A stretch of 64,000 bases of DNA from JANQRX01 sp963663975 (GTDB lineage: Bacteria; Pseudomonadota; Alphaproteobacteria; Rhizobiales; Kaistiaceae), in assembly GCA_963663975.2 (NCBI GenBank), contig CAXXRA010000015.1, positions 1,488,001 to 1,552,000 on the forward strand, written 5' to 3'. Position numbers and translations under genes: made by a program. Of the stretch, positions 1 through 9,242 are shown piece after piece. The notes under the pieces were generated by a model. The model saw nothing but the letters and a program-made list of their open reading frames with translations, did not search any database and had not been told where the DNA came from. Each line of letters opens with the position of its first letter. Position 1 is the stretch's first letter.

Positions 1-434
1 GTGGTCAGGTAGAAGGTGGCGAAGGTCCAGCCGCCGAGCAGGGCCGCGTAGATCGCCGCACCGACCGTGTAGCGGTCTTCCCAGCGCCTGACCGCCCCGA
101 CCGTGTTCAGACCTGGCCGCAGGCGCCAGTAGGCGCGCATATCGACGGTACGGGCCGCGGTGACGATGACGATCGCCACGGCGCACAGATAAATGATCGG
201 CTCGCCGTTTTTGAAGGCGACCAAGAGCGCGGCAACCGATGCCGCGGCCGAACCGATGTAGAGGCTCTTGGTGTCCGAATAGAGCGCATCGACCAGCGGA
301 ATGTAGATTTCGGCCGGCAAATCGCCGATGTGGCGGGCCTTGGCGGCGTCGTCCGCCTCGCTCGGCGAAACCGGGGACAGGTTCGTCGAGTCTTGAAGAG
401 CGCTGTCGTGATCTGCGTTTCTCAAATTCCGCAC
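1..434 (-). CDS. Partial membrane protein, N-terminal region of a likely GGDEF-type signalling protein
   Basis: The minus strand stays open from the left edge up to an in-frame stop just upstream of position 434. It encodes a soluble acidic N-terminus (NADHDSALQD...) followed by at least two hydrophobic segments, around SLYIGSAAASVAALLVAF and YLCAVAIVIVTAAR, then a charged linker with RRWEDRYTVGA and another hydrophobic stretch. The order PLVDALYSDTKSL, membrane hairpin, DMRAYWRLRP resembles N-termini I know from alphaproteobacterial membrane-anchored diguanylate cyclases. The GGDEF domain itself would lie outside the window, so the function is inferred. The start is uncertain: GTG at 434 or TTG at 425, neither with a clear ribosome-binding site. 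Confidence 0.45.
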   Translation of the reverse strand, partial: MRNLRNADHDSALQDSTNLSPVSPSEADDAAKARHIGDLPAEIYIPLVDALYSDTKSLYIGSAAASVAALLVAFKNGEPIIYLCAVAIVIVTAARTVDMRAYWRLRPGLNTVGAVRRWEDRYTVGAAIYAALLGGWTFATFYLT

Positions 435-527
435 CGTGGGTACGCGGCACTACGCTGACATCGGGGCCATGCCGACCTTCCGTTTTTGCCCGGGAGGCGC
501 GACGCCGGTCTGCTCCGCGTCAGATCA

Positions 528-1397
528 TCATGCGGCGGTGACCGATGACGATGCCATGTGCCGAACCGTACCGGCACGCATGTTCATGTCCGCCGCGAAC
601 CGCTCGAAGGTGGGGTTGAAGACGTCCGGCACCTGCATGAACGGGGCGTGGCCGGCACCACGCAGGACAAAGCAGTGCTCTTCCCAGAGATTCGCGTAGG
701 CGAGCGAGCCGATATAATCGAGATCGACCAGCGGATCATGTTCGCCGTTGACAACCGCCAAGGGAACCGGAGAGGTCTCGGCGATTTTGCGCTGGTCGGA
801 GGCTTGACCGGCAAACAGGCTGGCGAACTTCACCGCGCGCGCACGGCCATCGGTCCGGGCGATCGCCTGATGCGCCTCCGCGCTTTGTGGATCGCCGTAA
901 GTCGCAAACGCGAAAATTCCCGCCTCTTCGGCGCTGAAATCCGCCTTGCCCGCCAGGCCGATATGGGGGCTCGGTTGGAAACCGCTCTGGATCTCCTCAG
1001 GCGCCCGGCCCACCGGCGGGGTTCCGGTGATCATCAGGCCGATCATGCCGGGAAAACGCGCGATCAACTCCAGACCGATATGGCCGCCAAGCGACCAACC
1101 GAACACCGCCGCCCGGTCGACGTCCATGGCTGCCAATGTCTCGATCACCGCTTCAGCGTAACCGGCCATCGTGTAGGTGCGGTCCGGCTCCTGCGCGTCG
1201 CTTGACTCACCGTGGCCGGGCAGGTCGAGAGCGATCACCCGGTGGCCGTCACCGACCGCGCCGTCCATTTGGCGGGCAAAAACCCTGCGGTTGCTCGAAT
1301 TGCCGTGAATCATCACGATCGGCACGCCGCTGCCGGCGGTCTCGCTCACCGCGATATCGGCGTGGCTGGTCGTCACGGTTCTGTCGCTGGATGACAT
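528..1397 (-). CDS. Alpha/beta-fold hydrolase
   Basis: This 289-residue protein has the full alpha/beta-hydrolase layout. An oxyanion-hole motif HGNSSN sits near residue 35, the nucleophile elbow GWSLGG near 110, an acidic residue in GEHDPLVDLD, and the catalytic histidine in GAGHAPF near the C-terminus. It is probably a cytosolic esterase or C-C hydrolase; the substrate cannot be read from sequence. The frame stays open far upstream, but the ATG at 1397 is preceded by a GGGGGA ribosome-binding site, and the upstream part overlaps the divergent methyltransferase gene. A 243-bp spacer separates the two genes and probably holds both promoters. Confidence 0.9.
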   Translation of the reverse strand: MSSSDRTVTTSHADIAVSETAGSGVPIVMIHGNSSNRRVFARQMDGAVGDGHRVIALDLPGHGESSDAQEPDRTYTMAGYAEAVIETLAAMDVDRAAVFGWSLGGHIGLELIARFPGMIGLMITGTPPVGRAPEEIQSGFQPSPHIGLAGKADFSAEEAGIFAFATYGDPQSAEAHQAIARTDGRARAVKFASLFAGQASDQRKIAETSPVPLAVVNGEHDPLVDLDYIGSLAYANLWEEHCFVLRGAGHAPFMQVPDVFNPTFERFAADMNMRAGTVRHMASSSVTAA

Positions 1398-1640
1398 CGT
1401 AGTGTCCCCCGCAAGTGTAGCGTTGTCGCCGATATTGATATGGCCAATACCCTTATCAATGCTTAAAATCGGGCGACAAACCCGGCCGACTTGCGACGTT
1501 GCCGGTGTGTTAACGAATCGGCGAGACAGGCATGGGATGATCTTCCAATCCGGTTGCTTTCCGGTGGGAGCGCCGTTATCGCTGCCACCATAAGTACCTT
1601 CGCTGACACTCGAAGACGATCTGAGATTGCAGGGGCGCGC

Positions 1641-2489
1641 ATGTTGGATTTCGATAAATCTGGCGAGTCTGGGTACGTTCTCGGTCACTCCGACGGCGAG
1701 CTGGCACGGCTTGAGCAACAGGCCGAAATCTTCAGCCAGGAAACCGACGACATCCTCAGGCGCGCCGGCATCCGTGCGGGCATGCGCGTGCTCGATATCG
1801 GCTGCGGTGCCGGTGACGTCGCCATGGCGACGGCCAGGATGGTCGGGCCGGAAGGCGAGGTCGTCGGCATCGACGATGCCGGAAGTGCGTTGTTTCTGGC
1901 GCGGGCGCGGGCGCGAGCCGATGGCGCCGCTCATGGTCGGGTGCGGTTCGAACAGGCCGACGTCCTCGACTATGAGCCGGACGGCGCGTTCGACGCGCTG
2001 GTCGGCCGGTTCATCCTCATGCATTTGAGCGATCCAGCCGCAGCTCTCCAGCGTCTCACCGGGTTTCTCAGGCCGGATGGCGTGGTTGCGTTCATCGAGA
2101 TGGATATCTCCGAAGCCGGCGCCCAACCGGATTTGCCGCTGCTCGACAAATGCATCAGCTGGATCATCCGGACCTATGACAAGGTCGGCGTGGAGCCGAA
2201 TATGGGCTCCAAGCTCTACGCCACCTTTCGCGCCGCCGGTCTGGAGCCGCGATTGCACGGCAGCTGCAAGATCGAAAGCGGCCCGAACTCCATCACCTAC
2301 GACTTCGCCGCCGAGACGCTACGGACGCTGGTTCCCGCCATGGAGGAGTTCGGCATTGCCAGCGCCGAGGAAGTCGGGGTGGACATTCTCGCCGACCGCC
2401 TGCGTCGACAAGCGGTGTCCGGCGACCACTGCATTTTCTTTCCCCGCATCGTCGGAGCCTGGGCGGCCAAGGACGGCGCCACCGCTTAA
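1641..2489 (+). CDS. Class I SAM-dependent methyltransferase
   Basis: The 282-residue product has a Rossmann-type methyltransferase core. Motif I is VLDIGCGAGDVA, followed by the acidic loop GEVVGIDDAG, motif II around FEQADVLDYEPDGAFDALV, and LRPDGVVAFIEMD. It would transfer a methyl group from S-adenosylmethionine to a small molecule that cannot be named. The start at 1641 is chosen because AGGGGC lies 5-10 bases upstream and the protein begins in register with the family. It is transcribed divergently from the hydrolase, with no evident operon partner downstream. Confidence 0.9.
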   Translation: MLDFDKSGESGYVLGHSDGELARLEQQAEIFSQETDDILRRAGIRAGMRVLDIGCGAGDVAMATARMVGPEGEVVGIDDAGSALFLARARARADGAAHGRVRFEQADVLDYEPDGAFDALVGRFILMHLSDPAAALQRLTGFLRPDGVVAFIEMDISEAGAQPDLPLLDKCISWIIRTYDKVGVEPNMGSKLYATFRAAGLEPRLHGSCKIESGPNSITYDFAAETLRTLVPAMEEFGIASAEEVGVDILADRLRRQAVSGDHCIFFPRIVGAWAAKDGATA

Positions 2490-2606
2490 ACTGGAGCGAG
2501 CGCGCCGACCATCGTCTCATCCCCGATCGATTCATCAACGCTGGCGGTTTCTCGGTCAGCCGGATGACGCCCCTGACAGCAAGGCTGCTTGGGCGATTTC
2601 ACGGCG

Positions 2607-3698
2607 TCAGCTGTCCCGGGGCTGCCCACCTGCGTCCTTTCGCGCTTGCTCGCGACGCAGTCGAAGCCGCTGTTTTCGGCCATTGAGGCTCAGGGAGAAA
2701 GGCGCCAGGAAGGTCAAAAGAAACAGTCTGAAAACGTGATGCGCGGCGACAAAGGCCGGGTCGGCGTCCAGCGCGACCGCCATCGCCGCCATCGCCTCAA
2801 GGCCGCCCGGCGAAAAAGCGACCAGGACCACAGCGACCGGCAGATCGAGGATGATCGACACCGTCAGCGCGGCAAGTCCGGCTATGGCAAACGCCACCAG
2901 CGCAACCGCCAGACCGGCAAGGGTGACCCGGCGAAGGTCGACCAGCGAAACGCCCGAAAACCGCGTCCCGATGAACGTGCCCATCACCACCAGGCTCGGC
3001 CCGGCCAGCCACGCCGGGACAGCGCCCTCAAACCATCCGGCCAGATGCGTGGTGGTCGACATCAGCATGCCGCCGAGCAGAAACGCCGCCGGCAGTTTGG
3101 TTCTGCTGAGGCCTGCCCCGAGGATCGCCGCACCGGCCAGGGTGATCACCAGGACACCCCCGGCCATGACCGCGCGCGGCGACGCCGCCGGGCCGCCCTG
3201 GTAGCCGATGAGCACCACCGCAAACGGCACCACCAGCATCAGCAACACCACCCGAATGCTCTGGATGATGCTGACCGCCGCCACGTCGCTGCCGGATCCG
3301 GTCGAGATGCCGATGACGTAGTTCAAATGCCCGGGCATCGAGGCCAGCGTGGCGGTCTTGTCATCGTGGTGCCAGATCCTCGTGAGGAGCAGCCGTCCGG
3401 CAAGGATGATCGTCACCAGCCCCAGTGTCAGGCCGGTAAGGCTGAGCGGCCAGTTTAGGGCCAAATCGAGGACCTCGGGCGACACGCCCGTTCCCAGCGT
3501 CAAGCCGATGACCACGAAGCAGGCATCGCGGACGAGGTGCGGAACCGTCAGTTTCTGTCCCAGCAGGCTGGCCACGAGAACCACCAGAGCCGGACCGGTC
3601 AGAAACGGCGCGGGAAATGACAGCAGGTAGGCAGCGCCGGCGCCGAGCGCGCCCAGGGCGAGCGCCTTGACCGTGCTGGCGACCTCATCGCGTGTCAC
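2607..3698 (-). CDS. AbrB-family inner-membrane transporter
   Basis: This 363-residue, highly hydrophobic protein has about ten predicted membrane segments arranged as two similar halves, as in the AbrB/AbrB_dup membrane family. That family is unrelated to the DNA-binding AbrB. The conserved MPGHLNYVIGISTGSGSD stretch sits between segments in the first half, and the LAFSPGGLEAM-type motif appears near the end as VAFSPGGLEAMAAMAVALD. Members are thought to be permeases or carboxylate/efflux carriers, mostly uncharacterised. The GTG start at 3698 has GAGG upstream. It lies 29 bp after the FCD regulator on the same strand, so that regulator probably controls it. Confidence 0.9.
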   Translation of the reverse strand: MTRDEVASTVKALALGALGAGAAYLLSFPAPFLTGPALVVLVASLLGQKLTVPHLVRDACFVVIGLTLGTGVSPEVLDLALNWPLSLTGLTLGLVTIILAGRLLLTRIWHHDDKTATLASMPGHLNYVIGISTGSGSDVAAVSIIQSIRVVLLMLVVPFAVVLIGYQGGPAASPRAVMAGGVLVITLAGAAILGAGLSRTKLPAAFLLGGMLMSTTTHLAGWFEGAVPAWLAGPSLVVMGTFIGTRFSGVSLVDLRRVTLAGLAVALVAFAIAGLAALTVSIILDLPVAVVLVAFSPGGLEAMAAMAVALDADPAFVAAHHVFRLFLLTFLAPFSLSLNGRKQRLRLRREQARKDAGGQPRDS

Positions 3699-3727
3699 CG
3701 GCCGACCTCACTCACCATTTGTGGGTC

Positions 3728-4411
3728 CTACGAATCCAGAGACGAAAGAACGCGATCGCGCACCGTTCTCAGATGCGTTCGCATGCACTGGGCCGCCAGA
3801 TCGGGATCGCGCCCGGCAATCGCCTCGCAGATGGCGTCATGTTCGTGGAAGCTTTCGTGATCCGGCGGGGGAAGTTTGGTGATCCGCAACTGCCCCCAAA
3901 CGGTCGATCGCCTGACGATGTTCAGCGTGTCAAACAGACTGATCAGGAGCTTGTTGCGGGTCGCCGACGCGATCACCTGATGGAAATTGTTGTCCCACGA
4001 CTCGTAGGCGCGCCAGCCCTTGGCGGCTCTGCAGCGCCGATTGCATCGCCGCATCTCGGCAAAGTGCGCCTCGGTTCCGTGCAGCGACGCCAGCCGCGCC
4101 AATTGGGGTTCAACCGACATCCGCGCTTCCATCACCTCGGTCGGGCTGGTCTCGCTGCTGAGGAACTCGATATCGCTCAGATTGAGCACCGGTCTGGGGC
4201 CGATGAAGGTTCCGCGGCCGACATGGCGCCAGATCTGGCCTTCGGCTTCCACGACCGCCAGCGCCTTGCGCAATCTGGCCCGCGACAGGCCGAGTTCGTC
4301 ACACAGCTTGCGCTCCGGCGGAAGCCGCTCGTTCAGCGCAAGTTTCTGCTCCGTGAGGAAGTTTCTGAGCGCCGCAAGGGCTGCCTTTTCGCTCGTCACG
4401 TTTTCATCCAT
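3728..4411 (-). CDS. FCD-domain GntR-family transcriptional regulator
   Basis: The 227-residue protein has an N-terminal winged helix-turn-helix (NERLPPERKLCDELGLSRARLRKALAVVE, residues about 28-56), the GntR-typical GTFIGP wing, and a helical FCD ligand domain. The domain's metal-binding residues are suggested by EARMSVEPQLA, NNFHQVIA and HDAICEAI. FCD regulators sense organic acids or sugar acids and usually repress a neighbouring transport or catabolic gene. Its downstream partner is the AbrB-type permease, and the FAH hydrolase gene is divergent across a 220-bp spacer containing two imperfect dyads. Both are plausible targets, but the ligand is unknown. Confidence 0.9.
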   Translation of the reverse strand: MDENVTSEKAALAALRNFLTEQKLALNERLPPERKLCDELGLSRARLRKALAVVEAEGQIWRHVGRGTFIGPRPVLNLSDIEFLSSETSPTEVMEARMSVEPQLARLASLHGTEAHFAEMRRCNRRCRAAKGWRAYESWDNNFHQVIASATRNKLLISLFDTLNIVRRSTVWGQLRITKLPPPDHESFHEHDAICEAIAGRDPDLAAQCMRTHLRTVRDRVLSSLDS

Positions 4412-4418
4412 GTCAAAA

Positions 4419-4470
4419 CCAAATTAGATATTGGCTTGAAATAGTGGGTTCAATTCGTAAATCAATCCAC
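4419..4470. promoter_or_regulatory. Possible operator dyads between divergent FCD regulator and FAH hydrolase
   Basis: Two imperfect inverted repeats lie directly upstream of the regulator start. One is CCAA-N8-TTGG at 4419-4434. The other is a 27-base dyad at 4444-4470 running from GTGGGTT to AATCCAC, with most of each arm complementary. The stretch is AT-rich compared with its surroundings. FCD/GntR regulators often bind such dyads next to their own gene. This is inference only. Confidence 0.25.
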
Positions 4471-4631
4471 ATAAAGTGCAGCATTGCAAGGCTGATTGGA
4501 TAGCAGACGTTGACCCAAAGGTCCAATTGGTTGCGCTCCTGGTGCGATGGCCGGGCGCTGTCGAGCCTGAAGGCGCTCGGTTACGGGCCTCAGCGTCGAC
4601 AAGAACTCCTAACTGCAGGTGTGTTCGTCAA

Positions 4632-5588
4632 ATGCGTTTCGTGACGTTCGAATCCGACAGGGGACAGCGACCCGGCCTCCTCGCCGACGAGCAATCCATC
4701 GTCGACCTGCCCGAAGCTTTCGCGCTCGCCGGCAAGGCCGGTCTGATTGCCGCCGATGCCGGCCAGCCCGAGAGCCTGACGGACATCATTGCCGGCGGCG
4801 AGCCGATGGCGCGAGCCTGCCAGGCCATTTTGGCCCATGCCGGCTCGGATGCGTTGGCGCCGGCCCGCCACTCCGCGGCAACCATGTCCCTCCTCGCGCC
4901 GATCCCGCGTCCATCCAAGAACGTCTTTTGCGTCGGCGGCAATTATCGCGCTCATGTCGCCGAGGCGAGCCGGGCGCAGGCAACGCAGGACAAGGCCCCC
5001 GAATATCCGGTGTTCTTCACCAAACCGCCGACCGCAGTTATCGGCCCTGGCGGTGCCATACGCCTGGATCCCTCCGTGTCGGAGAAGATGGACTACGAGG
5101 TCGAACTTGGTGTCGTGATCGGCAAGGCCGGGCGCAACATCCCGGCGGCAAATGCGGTCCAGCACATCTTCGGGTTCACGATCATCAATGATGTGACGGC
5201 GCGCGATCTGCAGCGCCGGCACCGGCAATTTCTGAAGGGCAAGGGACTGGACACCTCCTGCCCGATGGGACCCGAGATCGTCACCATCGATGCGTTGCCG
5301 AATTTTCAGAACCTCGCCATCAGCCTCAAGATCAACGGCGCAACCCGACAGAACGGTAACACCGGCGACATGATCTTCCCGATCGACCGGCTTCTGGAAT
5401 CGCTGTCGCAAGGATTGACGCTTGAGCCCGGAGACATCCTGGCCACCGGCACGCCGGCCGGCGTCGGCTACGCCATGGATCCGCCGATCTACCTCAGCGA
5501 CGGAGACACAATCACCTGTGAGATCGAAGGCATCGGTCAGTTGACCAACACGGTGCGCGATGCTGCGGCGGCCGACTTCGCTGCTTGA
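4632..5588 (+). CDS. Fumarylacetoacetate hydrolase (FAH)-family protein
   Basis: The 318-residue protein has an N-terminal lid (RFVTFESDRGQRPGLLADEQ) and a C-terminal FAH catalytic domain. The family's metal ligands are visible in MDYEVELGVVIGKAGR and FTIINDVTARDLQ, and the signature DILATGTPAGVG is intact. Such enzymes cleave acylpyruvates or decarboxylate and hydrate 2-oxo acids in aromatic and sugar-acid degradation; the exact reaction is not resolvable. The ATG at 4632 begins the conserved fold. The frame stays open upstream to 4476 without family similarity. It starts the catabolic locus and is divergent from the FCD regulator. Confidence 0.88.
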   Translation: MRFVTFESDRGQRPGLLADEQSIVDLPEAFALAGKAGLIAADAGQPESLTDIIAGGEPMARACQAILAHAGSDALAPARHSAATMSLLAPIPRPSKNVFCVGGNYRAHVAEASRAQATQDKAPEYPVFFTKPPTAVIGPGGAIRLDPSVSEKMDYEVELGVVIGKAGRNIPAANAVQHIFGFTIINDVTARDLQRRHRQFLKGKGLDTSCPMGPEIVTIDALPNFQNLAISLKINGATRQNGNTGDMIFPIDRLLESLSQGLTLEPGDILATGTPAGVGYAMDPPIYLSDGDTITCEIEGIGQLTNTVRDAAAADFAA

Positions 5589-5654
5589 ACCGCCCGATCC
5601 GCGGGCACAAGGAATCCGCGTGGATATGTCAGGCAGCAAAGTCTGGAGGATGAC

Positions 5655-5830
5655 ATGCCAAGTTTTTTCGACGGTGCGACATCGCCGTGCCCGGTCGCGG
5701 TTTCGGCACCGAAGGGATCATGCATCTGATGGCCAAGGAGAACGGGATCGCATACAATTCGGTCTGCTACGTGCCCGGTTCCGGCCTGCGTGCCGGCGCC
5801 CTTCCGCGGGGTCGGCTCGATGCAGTCTGA
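5655..5830 (+). pseudogene. Remnant of a substrate-binding protein gene
   Basis: A good ribosome-binding site (GGAGGATGAC) precedes an ATG at 5655, but the reading frame soon fails. In another frame, 5687-5830 encodes VPGRGFGTEGIMHLM...CYVPGSGLRAGAL...RLDAV. This matches the middle of the solute-binding protein encoded next door: GGTDSIANVIE and YVPRSANRIVALIAGQTDA occupy the same order and spacing. I read it as a fragment of a paralogous periplasmic binding protein. Both ends of the protein are missing. The rest of 5589-5924 shows no gene. Confidence 0.4.
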
Positions 5831-5924
5831 TTCCACGCGAATTCAGGGAGGTAAAAGAAGAACTCAGCCAGTTGGATTCAACGTGAAACAACCAAACCAC
5901 ATTTGTGGTGTCAGGGAGGAAATC

Positions 5925-6899
5925 ATGAAGAAGTTGTTACAAAATATAACGTTCTTTTTAGCCGCGATCTTGCTTGTCGGCGGACTGGCCACTTCAGGCG
6001 CCCAGGCGGGTAAGACCTGGATCGCACTGGCCGAAACGCCGTCGGACGAGGTTGCAGCCTTCTTTGTTGCGCTGGACCGTGCCAAGGCGAACGGCCTCGA
6101 ATACGAGTGGACTGCGTTCGCGGACGAGGAACTGGCCATTCAGGCAATCCTCAGCGGCCAAATGGACATCGGGTTCGGCACCCCCTATGCGGCCATGCAG
6201 AGATCGAAGGCCCCGATCCGTATTGTCTTTCAACTGTCGAAGCTGAAATTCTTTCCCGTCACATCCACGAAATACAGCAAGCTTGAAGATCTCGATGGAG
6301 AGCCGATCTTGCTGCATTCCCGTGGTGGCGGTACCGATTCGATTGCGAATGTGATCGAAAATAGGCTCGGGATCACATTCGGCGAACGGTCCTATGTTCC
6401 CAGGTCGGCCAACCGCATCGTTGCTCTGATTGCAGGTCAGACTGACGCGACGATCGTGGATCTTTCAAACAAGAACAAGCTGGTCAGACAGGAGGGCGAC
6501 AAGTTCAACGTCTTGCCGATGTTCGAGGTCGATGCCAGCGATGAGGCACTGTTTGCCAACCTCGACTGGATCAAGGCCAATGAAGAGGACGTCGACATTT
6601 TCGTTAAGGCGCTTGTGAGCGTCTATCGGGACATGGCCAGCGATCCGACGATCATCAGCAGGGAGACAGATCCGGATGGCCCCATCGGCCAGCTTCCCCA
6701 GGAGATCCTCGACAGCCTCGACGAATTCTACGCCGAAGCGGTCGCAGGCGGGCTTTACGATCAAGATGGTGGCGGACGGAAGGCGGCCATGGCGGACATG
6801 GAATGGTATTCCGCTGCAGGTCAGCTGACCGGCGACGCCAACGATCTGAATATCGAAGATTTCTGGTATTTCAAGCCATTGGAGTCGGCTGCGCAGTAA
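5925..6899 (+). CDS. ABC transporter periplasmic substrate-binding protein (NMT1/TauA-like)
   Basis: This 324-residue protein starts with a clear signal peptide (MKKLLQNIT, hydrophobic core, cleavage after SGAQA). It then follows the NitT/TauT substrate-binding pattern: an ILSGQMDIGFGTPYAAM motif, LEDLDGEPILLHSRGGGTD, and IAGQTDATIVD. It would deliver an organic anion to the membrane complex encoded downstream. The start has GGGAGGAAA immediately upstream at 5914-5922. Two permease genes and an ATPase follow, all damaged, so the importer may not work in this strain unless the lesions are sequencing errors. Confidence 0.9.
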   Translation: MKKLLQNITFFLAAILLVGGLATSGAQAGKTWIALAETPSDEVAAFFVALDRAKANGLEYEWTAFADEELAIQAILSGQMDIGFGTPYAAMQRSKAPIRIVFQLSKLKFFPVTSTKYSKLEDLDGEPILLHSRGGGTDSIANVIENRLGITFGERSYVPRSANRIVALIAGQTDATIVDLSNKNKLVRQEGDKFNVLPMFEVDASDEALFANLDWIKANEEDVDIFVKALVSVYRDMASDPTIISRETDPDGPIGQLPQEILDSLDEFYAEAVAGGLYDQDGGGRKAAMADMEWYSAAGQLTGDANDLNIEDFWYFKPLESAAQ

Positions 6900-6978
6900 G
6901 TCCGATTGGGGGCAGCCAGCGACCTGGAACCGGGTTGGTGGCTGCTCCTCTTCTTACCGAAGTGCGAGACAAAGACAG

Positions 6979-7742
6979 ATGCGCAACCGTTCGCTTTTCC
7001 TGAAGCTCCTGTCTGCCGTCATCGTTTTTGGCGCGTGGGAAATCGCCGGTCGTGTCCCTGTAAGCAACGCCTTTCCGACCTTTTTGGAATCCATGTCGGC
7101 GTTGGTCACGCTGACTTTGGACGGCACCATGTTCACGGCCTATGCCGAGACTTTGAGACCCCTTGTCGTCGGCATCGCAATTTCGGCGGTGCTTGGTATC
7201 GGTTTTGGTCTTTGGATCGGATTGAGTTCCAAGTTCGATTGGCTCTTTTCGCCAATCTTCATCGTGATGCACAATCCGCGCCGCTTGCTGCACTGATTCC
7301 GCTGCTCATCATCGCCTATGGAATTGGTCTGACGTCCAAGGTTTTTGTGGTCTGCATTATGGCGATGCCCGTCATCGTTCTGAACACAAGCAGTGCAGTT
7401 CGCAACACCCCCTCCTCAATGATCGAGATGGGGCGCGCCTTCCTCGGGACCAAGCTTGATGTCATTTTGAGGATCATCATTCCATCCGCCTCACCGATAA
7501 TCTTTTCAGGACTACGGTTGGGCGTTTCGGCCGGGTTCATCGGGGCCATTCTGGCCGAACTGAAAATCACGCCGACGGGTGTCGGCGACATCATCACCTT
7601 CAGCCGCTCAATCGCGGACTATCCAAGCATGTATGCCGCCATCTTCTCGATCATTCTGCTGGCTGTTCTCTTTTTGAACTTGCTGGAGAGAATCGAAAAA
7701 CATCTATTCAAAGGAAACATCCGTGGCTATGCCTCAGACTAA
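6979..7742 (+). pseudogene. ABC transporter permease, frameshifted
   Basis: Two frames together encode one complete binding-protein-dependent permease. The first (6979-7296) gives MRNRSLFLKLLS through FSPIFIVMH and then runs into a stop. The second, entered near 7270, gives SAPLAALIPLLIIAYGIG, the cytoplasmic coupling loop ending in EMGRAFLG, and the remaining membrane segments to 7742. A single missing base around 7265-7275 explains the break. The restored protein would be about 254 residues, normal for TauC/SsuC-type permeases. It overlaps the start of the ATPase gene. Whether the lesion is real or a read error cannot be told from sequence. Confidence 0.85.
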
Positions 7743-8591
7743 GGAAGCATTCGAGACGTCCGACACGCGCGAATTTGATTTTGCCGTACGCGCCCGCGGT
7801 ATCTCAAAATCCTATGGCGATGTCGAGGCCCTCAGGGACCTGTCGCTGGATTTTCCCCGCGGACAGCTGACCTCCGTGCTGGGCCCTTCGGGCTGCGGAA
7901 AAACGACACTCCTGAAAATCATTGCCGGGCTCCTGTCGCCCAATTCCGGTGAAGTCGAAGTGAACGGAAAACCCGTCACCGAACCGGGTCCGGACCGGGC
8001 GTTCGTGTTTCAGGATTTTGCGCTGCTGCCCTGGGCGAGCGCGCTGCGCAATGTTGCCTTTGGCTTGGAGCTGCGCGGCGTCGCCAAATCGGAACGAGAA
8101 AGCATCGCGGAAAAATACATCCGCGACGTCGGCCTGACCGGGTTCGAGAACAGTTATCCGCACGAGCTGTCGGGCGGCATGCGCCAGAGGGTGGGTCTGG
8201 CCAGGGCGTTGTCGGTCGATGCACAGGTTCTCTTGATGGATGAACCATTTTCGGCGGTCGATGAACAAACCCGGCGCAAGTTTCAGGAAGACCTGCTCTC
8301 ACTCGTCCAGCAGGAGAACAAAACCTCATTTTCGTGACCCATTCGATCGAAGAAGCTGTCTACGTTTCAGACCAGGTCGCGATCTTGCTTCCCCGACCCA
8401 GTCGCGTGTCCGAGATCATCAGGCCGACCAGTTTCCGAAACAAGGGCATGGACAGCATTCGCCGCGATCCGGAATATCTTGATATCGTTGACAAGATCTG
8501 GGAACCGCTGCGCAGCTATGATCCTGTGGGGACTTCTATGGGAAGTCGCAGGGCGTCTGGACATAACCTTTATCATACCTCCCTTGTCTGA
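7723..8591 (+). pseudogene. ABC transporter ATP-binding protein, frameshifted near the end
   Basis: The main frame encodes a NitT/TauT-type ATPase with Walker A GPSGCGKTT, Q-loop VFQDFALLPW, signature LSGGMRQRVGLARAL and Walker B VLLMDEPFSAVDE. It then ends prematurely at 8337. The next frame resumes exactly with the H-loop strand IFVTHSIEEAVYVSDQV. Comparing ENKTS with the expected ENKTFIFVTH shows that one T is missing at about 8326 (TTC reduced to TC). The GTG at 7723 has AGGAA upstream. The C-terminal part lies in a 305-bp segment that is duplicated immediately downstream. Confidence 0.85.
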
Positions 8592-8971
8592 AGTCCTGCA
8601 GACACTGTTTTCGATTGCGTCGCCGATCGATGGTTCGGCGGCCGGCCGAGGGGGCGCGTGAGCAGATCATTTTCGTGACCCATTCGATCGAAGAAGCTGT
8701 CTACGTTTCAGACCAGGTCCCGATCTTGCTTCCCCGACCCAGTCGCGTGTCCGAGATCATCAGGCCGACCAGTTTCCGAAACAAGGGCATGGACAGCATT
8801 CGCCGCGATCCGGAATATCTTGATATCGTTGACAAGATCTGGGAATCGCTGCGCAGCTATGATCCTGTGGGGACTTCTATGGGAAGTCGCAGGGCGTCTG
8901 GACATAACCTTTATCATACCTCCCTTGTCTGAAGTCCTGCAGACACTGTTTTCGATTGCGTCGCCGATCGA
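8326..8971 (+). repeat. 305-bp near-identical tandem duplication (8326-8630 and 8667-8971)
   Basis: The sequence starting TCATTTTCGTGACCCATTCG at 8326 recurs 341 bp downstream at 8667 and stays nearly identical until 8630/8971. I see only two mismatches, one in DQVAILL versus DQVPILL and one in KIWEPL versus KIWESL. A 36-bp GC-rich linker (8631-8666) separates the copies. Each copy carries the ATPase 3' end fused to a permease 5' end. Only the second copy continues into the rest of the permease. Confidence 0.9.
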
Positions 8972-9242
8972 CGCTTTCATCAAGGTCTATTTCTGGGCGG
9001 CCCTGCCTGAAATCCTGGGCGGCGTTCGAATTGGCGTCATCCGCGCGGTGAAGGGAGTCATCATTGGACAGCTTTTGATCTCGATCGTTGGTTTCGGGGC
9101 GCTGTTCGAGCTTTATTCGTCGAATTTCCTGATGGGCCATTTCTGGGCGGTTTTGGTCGTGCTCTTCGCCCTCGCATTCACGTTAGCCGAGTTTCTTGCC
9201 TATCTCGAACGCCGGGTGGCGTTTTACGCTGCCAAGCGATGA
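8859..9242 (+). pseudogene. ABC transporter permease, internally deleted
   Basis: The reading frame gives MILWGLLWEVAGRLDITFIIPPLSEVL, which is the first periplasmic part of a TauC-like permease. It then jumps from SPID to AFIKVYFWAALPEILGGVRIG and runs to a normal C-terminus (LAYLERRVAFYAAKR). About 120 residues of core membrane segments are missing, including most of the region before the coupling helix. The N-terminal first segment is also lost where the ATPase 3' end abuts. The product (127 residues) cannot be a functional permease. It looks like a deletion join rather than point decay. Confidence 0.75.

Noticed and set aside
1398..2258. Long upstream extension of the minus-strand hydrolase frame
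   Set aside because: It overlaps the methyltransferase gene completely on the opposite strand, and a good start with ribosome-binding site exists at 1397.
2589..3458. 289-codon plus-strand frame opposite the AbrB-type permease
   Set aside because: It is rich in Arg, His and Gln, typical of the antisense of a hydrophobic GC-rich gene. No motif was found.
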